From contig VZTG01004270.1 of NCBI GenBank assembly GCA_013397845.1, positions 776,271 to 840,270 on the forward strand: 64,000 nt of DNA. Direction: 5' to 3'. The number at the start of each line of letters is the position of its first letter. Positions within the stretch are counted from its first letter, which is position 1. The notes beneath the pieces were generated by a model that was not told the DNA's origin, ran no database searches, and was given only the letters and a program-made list of their open reading frames with translations. This DNA is from Melanocharis versteri. Lineage: Eukaryota > Chordata > Aves > Passeriformes > Melanocharitidae. This document shows, in pieces, positions 12,401 to 23,551 of the stretch. Position numbers and translations under genes: made by a program.

Positions 12401-15400
12401 TCCCTGCAGGCCAGGCATCCCCTGCTGATCCTGCACGCTGGAGGGATGGGCAGAGGAGGACTCTCCCTGTCCATCCCTGCATGCTGGAGGGCACAGGGGG
12501 CTTGCACGTGCTGAGCCCCAGGAGAGCCCTGTGTCACCATCCTGAGCCCTAGGACAGTCCTGTGTCACCATGCTGAGCCCCAGGACAGCCCCGTGTCACC
12601 GTGCTGAGCCCCAGGACAGTCCTGTGTCACTGTGCTGAGCCCCAGGACAGCCCCGTGTCACCATGCTGAGCCCTAGGACAGCCCCGTGTCACTGTGCTGA
12701 GCTACAGGACAGCCTCATGTCACGGTGCTGAGCTCCAGGACAGCCTCGTGTCACTGTGCTGAGCCCCAGGACAGCCCTGTGTCACCGTGCTGAGCCCCAG
12801 GACAGCCCTGTGTCACTGTGCTGAGCCCCCGGACAGCCCCGTGTCACCATGNTGGTGCTGAGCCTCAGGACAGCCCCGTGTCAGTGTGCTGAGCTCCAGG
12901 ACAGCCCCATGTCACCGTGCTGAGCCCCAGGACAGCCTCATGTCACTGTGCTGAGCCTCAGGACAGCCCTGTATCACTGTGCTGAGCCCCAGCACAGCCT
13001 CATGTCACCGTCCTGAGCCCCAGGACAGCCCCGTGTCACTGTGCTGAGCCCCAGCACAGCCTCATGTCACCGTCCTGAGCCCCAGGACAGCCCCGTGTCA
13101 CTGTGCTGAGCCCCAGCACAGCCTCATGTCACCGTCCTGAGCCCCAGGACAGCCCCGTGTCACTGTGCTGAGCCCCAGCACAGCCTCATGTCACCGTCCT
13201 GAGCCCCAGGACAGCCCCGTGTCACTGTGCTGAGCCCCAGCACAGCCTCATGTCACCGTCCTGAGCCCCAGGACAGCCCCGTGTCACTGTGCTGAGCCCC
13301 AGCACAGCCCCATGTCACCGTGCACCCAGTGCCCAGGCAGGCAGGGGCACAGCAGTGGCTGGCCAGCACTGCCCACCTCAGTGTTCCTGATACTGAAGAA
13401 AATACCAAGAGCCACCAGAGCCCCCATCTCAGCTGTGACACCGTGTGTCTGTCCCCATCCTGAGCACACACTGCTGAAGTGGGGAGGACTGATGCCGTTA
13501 TCCAGCTCCTCTCCCAAGTGTCCCAAGCGTTTTGTTCTCCTGTTGGATCTGACAGCAGGTGTCGGATCTCAATGAGTTTTTATTGACGAGGTCATGGAGC
13601 TGGTGGCATTGCTTCCTGCATGGCTGTTACACAGCACGGGCCCGTGGCGTGGCACCGGGAAGCAACAAAACACACCAGCCCTTGGCCAACCTGCCCAAAC
13701 TGGGCCTGAGTTATGGGCTTGCCTGGGGAAATTTTCCAGCCCTTTTGTGTGCCGTGTTTTCAGGGAATGTAAAGGTTCGGATGGAGCAGAGCCAGCTGGG
13801 GATGCACTTCCCCAGTCTGCAGCAGTGTGAACCCTTGTGATGTCCTTCCCTTCCCAAAAGGATGTGACTTGATATGTGGGGATTTGTATCATAAAAGGAA
13901 TGGGACCAAGGTGCCCAGAGGGGAACAGAGAAAAGGGACACTTGGTCTAGGGCAGAAGAAGGGCTGGAACCAAAGGTCTTGTGTCCCTCAGCAAGGGGGT
14001 GGAAGGGTGGAAGCAGAAGATAAGCCAAAGACAGAAGCTGCTGCAGCTTTCCTTGCAAATCAGCCACTCCTCCTAAAGAACTTCCCATCCACCACATGAC
14101 GTTTTTTCCCATGAAACACTTCCATGGCTGTGGAATTGTCTGGATCCAGGCCGTGGTACCCACCGTACCTCAAAGGCTAGGGCATAATGCAAAACGATGG
14201 AGCCAGGAGGGGACTGTCAGCCATCTGCCTTTGACAGGCTTTTGTCAGGCAGCGTTTCCATCTCACGCTCTGCGAGCACGTACAAATTACATAAGGCACA
14301 GGGTGATATCAGTTCCCATTAATTGTGCCACTCCGTGGGCCTGCACATGTGCCACGAGGTTCCCACCTTGGAACCACAGCTGTCCTGGGTCCCTGTGCCT
14401 GAGGGAGGAGGGAATGTGCTCAGACCTGAGTTCTGCAGTAATTGCACTGCGTATGCTGGAGTCTGAAACGTAAAATACAACCCCAGATGTTATTTGCATT
14501 TGCAACACCCCTTTGTAGTTCTGCACTGCTGTAAATGACGAGAGAAGAGCCATAGGAGGAGCCTTTAAAAGAGAAAGCATGAAAGGTTATTTTTTCCCCT
14601 TTTGCTCATATTGCAGTGACTTGTTGGAAGAGAAATATTACCCCAGCAGCCAGTGCCGCTCTCCCCAAGCAATATGGGAACTGTGAAGTTATGAAATTGA
14701 GGGCACCTTCACTGAGAAATCGATTAGCAAACTGAGAGAGCTTGTGAATTGGATGTCTGGCCATTTTCAGTAATAAATTGTGAAATAGTCCGTGAATAAG
14801 TGGTTCACAGAGTTCAGAATTACCCCCTAGGAAATGTTTGAGACCTGGAGATACATTACAGAAGCGAGTGGCGTCCTAATGTTCAGTGCTTCGGCTGTTA
14901 AATATGTATGTAATCCCTACAGCGCTTCCCAAAATTAATAGTGCTTTATGGCTGCTCTGGAGCCGGCGCATTTATATCCAGATCCATAGATTCAGCTGAT
15001 TCACAAACAAAGCACTAATTCCAGAGCAGAAAGCCGAGGAGGCGGCGGGGGAGCGCAGGATTGCGCCGAGCTGCGCGTGCCAACTTCAACTCCATGGGCG
15101 CGATGTGATCAGCTGGGCTTTAGAACTCTGCAAATGGGGCTTCGTGCGCTGCCACGTCCCCTCCTGACCCTGCTGCTGGGCCCAGGGAGCATCCTCTTCC
15201 TCTCCGGGAGCACAGAGCCCCAGGGCAGAGCTGGGGGCTGGCACAGACAAGCACTGCCAGCCTCCAGGCTGGCACAGCCCTACCTGAGCCCCCTCCTCAG
15301 AGCACCCCCAGGCAAGGCACTCATGGCCCACCAAACCAGGCAATGTCACAGGGCTCTAATGAGGGCTGCAGACCTGCCCTCCCACCCCTTCAAGCCCCCC

Positions 15401-18400
15401 GTGCCCGAGCAAAATCACGGCGGGTGTTTGCCAGCACGAAGTGTAGCCCTCCCTCACTCCCTCACCCTCCCTCGCTGGCCGCCCCACAGCAAGGACAGGA
15501 GCCCTGCAGACTCCCCCAGTTTGAGCCAGGGACTCGCTGTCGGTCCCTCGCCCTCCCCTTGCCTGCTGCCCACCACCTTTTCCCATTTCCATCTGTCCTC
15601 CACACGTTTTTCCCTCGGGCTCCCCGCTGTTCCTCGTCCTCGGTGGCTGCTCAAGCCTGAGAGGCAACAAAGGACTCTGGGCTTCGCTGTGTGGCTTCAC
15701 CTGGCAGCTCCTGCTCGAGGGGAGGGATGCACAGGTCACTGCTTTCCTCTCCCCTGTGCTGGTGCTCAGCTCTGCTGTGGTTCAGACACCCCCAGCTCTC
15801 CCAGAAGTGCAGCAGACGGCACGAGGTTTCCCTGGGCAGTAGCAGGGCCCCGTGTCCCTCAGGTAGTGCCAGTGAGCTGAGCGGGGAGGTTTTGGGGTGG
15901 CCCCAGCCATGCACAGCTCCCTCACCCTGAATTTCACCCACCAGCCTGTGCTCGCTGTGGTGAATGGCAAGTACCGGGTGCAGGGCTCGGGGGTGAGTTT
16001 GTCCTCCCCCTCTTTTGCTGTTTCCAACACTTCATTTTCAGAGCATGAAATGGTTATTTTTCTCCCTGAAATCCTACCAAATGGAAAACAGTTGGCTGCT
16101 CAGAAGAGACAAAATTAAATTTTGTGGGGTAAACAAGGTTGCTAATTAGCTGATGTGCTGTGCAAAGTTAATTTATTCCCAACATGTCACAGTGCCAGCC
16201 CTGCCTGGAGAGCCGGTGCCTGGTGGCTCAGGCTGACCTGCAGAGGTGGCCCTGCCTCCAGCTGACCCTGAACGGGGACTTTCTGCTTTCCCTGTGCAGG
16301 AGGAGCCCTTTGTCATGTTCCGTAAGTCCGACACAGCCCTGTTCGGGAATGACCGCTTCGAGGGCTACTGCATCGACCTCCTGAAGGAGCTGGCCATCAT
16401 CCTGGGCTTCTCCTACGAGATCCGGCTGGTGGAGGACGGGAAATACGGGGCGCAGGATGAGAAGGGGCAGTGGAACGGCATGATCAAGGAGCTCATCGAC
16501 CACGTGAGTGAGCCCGTGGGTGGCTGTGCTGGGCTGGCCCTGGGCTGGCTCTCCAGGGTGGGACAGGTTCCATTTCTCACTTGCTCGGAATATCCACAGC
16601 GAGGTCCTGACCCTGCCTGGCTCCTTGTCACACAGGTTGTCAGAAGAATATCCCTGTGTCTGGCTCTTCCAAATGTTCATTTGAAATTCCCGAAAACGGC
16701 CGTTCTCCCAGCACAGAAATGGGCTCTGTGGCTCCAGGCACAGCCTCTCCCACAGTGGGACACGGGCTGGGCATGTGGAGAGGGACGAGGCTTCCCCTGG
16801 GCCCGGGCTGTCCTGGGCTGGCAGCGTGAGCTGCTCTCACCCCCGAGGACAAGCATGGGCAAGGGCACAGCACCAATGCAGCTTGGGGACCCCAGGCATG
16901 TCCCAGGCACAGCCCAGTCCAGAGGAGGTACCCAGACTGCGGGAGCAGGTGTGCACTGGGCAGGTTAATTTTTTATTTTCTATAAAAGCAAGTTCTTCTC
17001 TAAAATCTCCTGGGACACGGAGCTCCCTCAGCCGCACAGCAGCTGTGCTTCTCCTTCCACGGCCACTTCCAAAAGCCCATTAAACCCCAGGGAACCTGTT
17101 GCTGCAGCTTTGCTCCCGCAGCCGCCAAAGCGTCACCGAGTCTGAAACTGCCACTCGCAGCCAGAGGTTGCTCAGTTTCCTAATTAGATATCTTGCCTCC
17201 AGCACATCCTGTGATCCCAAGGGCCCAGTTATGGAGGTGAGGAAAGCTGGTGTTTTTATGAATATCTGATTCCCAGAGAAGGCCTCTGGAAGAAAAGCTA
17301 AGGACAAAAAGAATCCTTGCTCTCTGCAGCGCAGGCACAGCACGGGCAGTGCACAGCGCTCTCCTCCTGAGTATCCTGCTCAAGTGGGGCAGCCCTTGAC
17401 CACCTCCAGGTCCTGGCTACATTCTGAATCCACAGCTTAAACAGAAAAGACACAAAAATAATCCCCGGTAGAGCGGTGATGCTGTTACCATTCATGGGAG
17501 AAGAATGTGTTTGCTGGGTGAGTCACTGTGGTGTGTGGAGAGTCAAGCACTGGCTGGGGCTGCTGAGTGGCTCAGGAGCTGGGCTGGGCTTCCACATCTG
17601 CCTTCTCTGCCCTAAATGACATTGGACAAGTTGCTTCTGTGCACTGCTCCCTCCATCTGTAAAACGCAGATGATAATGATTCTGTCCCTTACAGGGACAA
17701 AGTGACGCTTAATCAGTTTGCGACGAGCGCTGCAGCCCTCGGCTGGCTTGGCCCAGGGAGCAGGAGAGCAGCGAGGGCAGGCAAGGCCAGCCCTGGGGAG
17801 CGGGACACTGTCTCACAGGAGAACACACCACCAGCTCCACAAACCTGCCCTGGTGCTTTTCCGTCTGGAAAACTCCGTGCAGCTCAAAACACAGATTTCA
17901 GAGCCTCTTACACAACAGCCTCGCCGACTTAGACAAGTGGCAGTGTCCCAGTGGAAGGCGCCGGTGCTTTGCTGCTCCAAGAGATGTGTGTGACACAGAT
18001 TGGAACCGACACGGAGCGGCGGCTGTGCCCCTCGGCAGAGCCCCAGGGACACGGCCCCTCCACCCGGCACCGGCTGCTGGGAGCAGCTCTGGAGCTCCCT
18101 CACTGCTGGGAGCAGGGTCTGGAGCTCACCCACTGCTGGGAGCAGCTCTGGAGCTCACCCACTGCTGGGAGCAGGGTCTGGAGCTCACTCACTGCTGGGA
18201 GCAGCTCTGGAGCTCACTCACTGCTGGGAGCAGGGTCTGGAGCTCACCCACTGCTGGGAGCAGCTCTGGAGCTCACTCACTGCTGGGAGCAGCTCTGGAG
18301 CTCACTCACTGCTGGGAGCAGCTCTGGAGCTCACTCACTGCTGGGAGCAGGGTCTGGAGCTCACTCACTGCTGGGAGCAGCTCTGGAGCTCTCACTGCAC

Positions 18401-21400
18401 TGCAGGGCTCGCAAGGAGCAAATCCCTCCAGAGGGAATAGAAGCCAGATGGTCCTTCAGCCCAAACCACGTTGCTTCCACTGTCCTGCAAGACACCACAG
18501 GGCTCTCAGGAGGCTTCAGCCATTCCCAAGGCTGTGGTCAGCTAACTGTGGTCATTTAGCCCAAACCATGTCACTTCCAGTGTCCTGCAAGACACCACAG
18601 GGCTCTCAGGAGGCTTCAGCCATTCCCAAGGCTGTGGTCAGCTAACTGAGCTAGACAAGAAGGAGGTCTGGGGAGCAGGTTCATTAAATAACACAAAATT
18701 CATGGTCAAACCTGCATCGTAGTATTTCTTGGGGAACTATTTAAAAAGCGAATCAACACACAGCAGCAGGAAAGGGCCAAACCTCCTCTTCTTGCAAGCT
18801 GTGCTCTTAACACTGAGATGCAGCTCTGTGCTCTGTCCTGCATGGCTGGGCGTGTGCCTGCAGGGACTGATGACACTGCCCAGGCCCCACATGAAGCCAT
18901 TAGTTCCTTTATCTGCATGCCACTGCTTTTTATAGCAGTGTTTATGTAAGGCCTTAGAAAGTGAAATTGCAACCAGATGGGCCCTTCCTCAGCAGCTTCT
19001 TCACATGGTGTGGGGAAAGGCACAACCCATGGGCACTCTGCTGCAGGTGAGATCAAGCTTATTTCACGCCCAGGAGGAAAAGTGTTAGAGACAGCGTTTG
19101 AATCAAGTTGTAGTGATGAAAACAGGGCTGCCCAGAGCCAGAGTTTGGGATCTGAGCTGGCTTTCCTCTGGGTTCAGTGTCTCCTTCTCATAAACAAATT
19201 GGAATCATTCAGGTGGGAGCATAAAGCAGGCAGGATTTTGTGAGGTCCAAATATCCAGGCCAGGATTAATTCAGTGCAGAAAGTCGGTGTATTGCTAAAA
19301 GACCCACTTAGCTCAGGAGATGGAGTCCCCTGGGCTGCTGTGACACGGGCAGGCTGAGCTGGTGTGGGCTCCCTGAATGACCTGTGCAGAGCAGGGGGTG
19401 CTCCTGGGGTGAAGTGAGAGGCTAAAATGGTGATTCTTGTTGCTCAGAGGGCCTGGGAGCTGTGGAAGTGGCAGATTCTGAGTACCAGGAATCGGCCAAC
19501 TCAGCCTGAGCTAAGGCTGAAATTTGGAGAGGAGGAGAAGGGCAAAGCAAGGGGCACCTGTTCCTTGGGATGGTCTTCACTGGGCTGGAGATGCACCTCA
19601 GAGGAGCTGGGCGAGGGTGGCCCGGGTAGGTGGATGACAGCAGTGTCTGAGGGACAAAGGTGCTGTCACCAAAGGGGTGAATCCCCAGAAGGTGGCACCC
19701 CAAAGGTAAATCACGTGCCAGGACAGGTGTTTACACCGTGAGCACTCTGGGCTTGATGCAGTCACGCATCCTCCCCCTCCCCTCTCTCTGATCCAGACAT
19801 GCCTGGCCACAGGCAGGGATGCCTCGGGCTATGATCCTTTGTAAAATCCCTGTGTTTCTAGTCTGGCCTTAAGCATAAACAGGGAAAAGCAACAGCAATC
19901 AGAGCAGCCACAGCACGCCCCTGTCCGACAGGTCCCCAGTAGCAGATCCAGAGACAACAGCCTCCTGCAGCTGAATGCAACAGCCCTGCCCCGCTGCCTT
20001 TCATCTGCTGCTCATCCTCAGCACAAAAAGCCCCTGTTTTGAGGAGTTCAGTTCATTCCCTGGAGAAGCAGCCTCTCTCCTCACCACAGTCTACTGCTTA
20101 TTGTCACCCCTCTGGCCATTCCCGCAGAGGAGCCTTGATCAGAAGGGCCAGGAGAGCTGAACTCAGGTATTCAGGGAGGTCTGGGGCACCCAGGTGATGC
20201 AGAGAAGCTCCTGAGCCCTTTATTCATAACAAACAGAGAACCTGACAACTGCCAAACCTCCTCCTTTCAGCAACAGTGAACTGCTATTGATGTTTATTCA
20301 TAGAAATTATTACTGATACAAGCAAAGCTCCACTGCACACCGTGGCCCATCCGTTCTGATTTATAAATTCCAGTTGTCTGGCAAGGCAATGCCTGCAAAT
20401 CTTCCCTATTGTTTGTGGGCAGAATCCCATAAAACCAGCAGAATGAGTTGTTCTGGACATTTTGCACAAACTTGTTCACAAATAAAACTTGTCTGCTGCT
20501 GCGACAGTGCACATCACATTGCCATTCAATCTGAAACTTCAGGTGGGAATAAAACAGATGTGGCAAATGCTAGGGTTTCTAATGGAAATCTCTGCCAATG
20601 GTAACTGTAGAGGAGTTGTAATATCCATCCTTAGGGACGATTCCTGACAGTTGATTTAACAATTCCACAATAAGAGGGCATTTACTGACAGTAAATTCTG
20701 GCAGAAATACATATTGCACCACATTTTCAGCTCCCCATTAATGCTCCTGCACTGGTGGATGTTTTATCTCAAGTGTCATGAACTGGGGCTTCATTTGGAT
20801 GTCACTGGGCCAGGAATAGGGAACAAACAATTTCATTGCATGCAGTGTCCTCCACCTTTTGTTTAGACACTGCAGGACCTCAGTGTTAGGGGTGGGAAGG
20901 AAATAAGCCAGAACAGCTTTTCCTTTTGTGCTCAGATCATTAATTGGGTGGATTCATAACTGGGTCATACTCAGGGATCCAGGTGAAGGATCTGTATATT
21001 GGGAGGCCCAAGTTCTCTGGGCCTCAGCAGGTGTCCCTGCCCCTGGTTCACCTGCCAGGAATCCATAGGATAGGGCTTGTCTCTCACAGCAGTGCCAGTC
21101 TCACCGGGATCCTCCAGCTTTCACATCCCTCAGGTACAATTAATGGCAGCTCCACCTCCGGAGAACGTCCTTAAAGTGAAGATTGTAAAAGCCCCAACAG
21201 GACCTCACGGCCCTCATTCCTCCTCTTCAGCTCACAGCTAGGTTTTTCCTGCCGACATCTGTTCTTAATTCACCGCTGATACTGAATAAATCCATTGACA
21301 AAAATTATGTCTAAATCAGGACTGGGATTGCAAGAGCAGCCGTTAAGAGCTGGAGTCAGACAGTTAACACTGACCCTGCTCTCCTCGAGCATCCCTGATC

Positions 21401-23506
21401 CCAGAGAGTGCTTCCCTGCCCCTGGGCAGGCACAGGGCTCTCACGGAGCTCTCCCACACCTGCCCCAGCAGCAGCCACTCATCTCTGAGCCACGAGCTGC
21501 AGGAGAGCCCGGCTGCCTCAGCTGTGCCTGGCCCCCTTGTCCCCACACCCTGGGACCCCCGGGGCTGCTCTGCTGCAGGGAGAGGTGCAGGGAGATGCAG
21601 GTGTGAGCCCAGCAGACCATGGGGACAGGGGGCAGGAGCAGGGCACGGCAGCCAAGCAAGCAGAGGAGGAAGCAGAGATGGCACCCAAGGCAGAAGCCCC
21701 AGCACTGGCAGTGGCAAGAGAGACCGAGGGGTGACAGTGCCAGACCTGGATAACAATTAAATCAGTAAAACACACACACTGTTTCTGTCTCTCAGGCAAC
21801 ACACACATGATTAGTTTATGTAAATACCTAACGCAGATTGGCAAAATAAGCACAGAGGCAGCTTATTCTCCTGAATAAATATTTATCTCGGTGCTTATGC
21901 TGTTGGTGGGCTCTGCCATGACCGGCCACTGCCCACAGGTTGGCTCTGGCCGAGGTTGGGCACTGCTGCAGGATTCCCACAGTGACCGTGGCTGCACAAG
22001 AGCTGTCCTGACCCACAGACCACATCTCCTGATAACTGAGAACTTGGAGATAAGGCTTGGCATTTTCTGATGAAAGCCAAATATCTCTGCAGTGAATACG
22101 ATCATCCCTGTGCTGAATGCCCGGTGAACTCACAGCTGTTCCAGCCAAGTAACGCTGTAGCTGGGTGCATGAGGAGATCCAAACCCTTGGAGTTGTGCTG
22201 GAGAAGTGTCTGCATTTGATGTGTAGCTGCCTTGGCAGAATTCATCTTTTTGGCCTCAATTCAGCAGAACACTTAAGAGCAGGCACAAGACTTGGAAGAC
22301 GTGTGAGCTCCAGTAAAACAGAGGTGTAGGCTTAAGTGGTTTTGCTGGACAAGGGTCTTTAAGCCACTGGCACTTGCTCTAATTCCTCATCTTTAATAAA
22401 ACCCACATGACTGTGCAACAGCACAAGAGTCGGGGCTGAGTAAAGGAAGCAGCCAGAGTCTGGTAATTGACTGCCCAGTTTGGAATGTCAGAGCATGACA
22501 AATCAAAGTTTCACCCTTGGTGGGTTTGATTTAGATCCTCTCTGTCAGCAAACCCTTAATTAGAGGCCACCTTCAGAAAAATCTGCATTGATAAAAAGGA
22601 TATGGAAGTGCAGCCCTGTGCTGCCTCTCATTGCTCAGGACACACCCCAGCCCAGGCTCCTGAATCTGTGCTCTGTCCTGCCTGCGTGTGACATTCCCTG
22701 CAAGGACACGGGGCTGGGAGCACATCACAGGAGCTGCTGGAGTGACACAGTAAAATTTTATTTCTGCGCTAAAAGCAGTTGGATCCTGGGGCATCCATGC
22801 AGATTTCCCTCTCTTCATTTTCTGTGGCAAAGCACAAACTCCAGGCCATTCTTTAGCTCACTCTGACAAATTTGGCTGAGGATCCTTCAGCCCAGCCTCA
22901 CCAGCAGGCTCTGGCCACAGAACATTTGCTCCCTCCTTCAGAAAAACCCGTAGCCAAATCCTCCAACATCTTCTTTGCTTTTCTCTGGTGAGTCAGGACA
23001 CCCACGCAGAAGTTGTGAAGGAAAGAAAATGCTGCATTTCTTTTGCCATTTCTGCCTTGTGACTGTGGGGAGCGCTAAGCCAAAATTTCCAGGTGTGCTG
23101 TGAGGTGGTGGGAGCAGCCAAGCTCCAAACCTGCCAGGATGGTCCCAAGGATGCAGAACATCCCCACCTCGGGCTGGGCAGCCACCAGTGCCCATCCACT
23201 TCCAGCCCCCTTCAGCTTCTGTCCCTGCCACCACAACCACAGCTGGCACAATGGGCTCACTGGGAAAATACTGTTCCCATTTTCCACAGGTTTTGACAAA
23301 TGCCAGTGACTGAAATGGGCTCTTCCTGTAGCGGGCTGATGTAAAAATGCATTTCCATTTGGAAAGTGAGAAGGAATGGAAACCAACCAGGGCGCAGCTG
23401 GAGAACCACGTTAGAATGAAAATACAGCATTTTTACCCTTGTTCCATAATTCCTGAAGGCCTCTGTTCAGGAGCTCCAAGGCTGCACTGGTTGGAGAGGG
23501 GATCCC

Positions 23507-23551
<45 letters not shown>

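Larger units (their letters stand above)
12298..16299 (+). other. GRIK3: GRIK3 intron with minisatellite
   Basis: 4002 bp intron, GT at 12298 and AG at 16298-16299. It contains an 18-bp perfect inverted repeat (12388-12459), a 31-bp minisatellite (12508-13323) and an AT-rich island at about 14690-15020. The 267-codon open frame at 15077-15880 has no recognisable protein features and no consistent splice sites. Confidence 0.85.

Noticed and set aside
12508..13323. Possible CRISPR-like array (regular repeats)
   Set aside because: The whole 31-bp unit repeats with no unique spacers. This is a minisatellite in a eukaryotic intron.
15077..15880. 267-codon open frame in an intron
   Set aside because: Pro/Ser/Leu-rich translation without recognisable domains, in GC-rich intronic DNA, with competing frames on both strands.
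17951..18645. Two overlapping open frames of about 200 codons with HCWEQLWSS-type repeats
   Set aside because: Generated by the 29/30-bp minisatellite. All frames are open because the unit lacks stops, and there is no evidence of translation.
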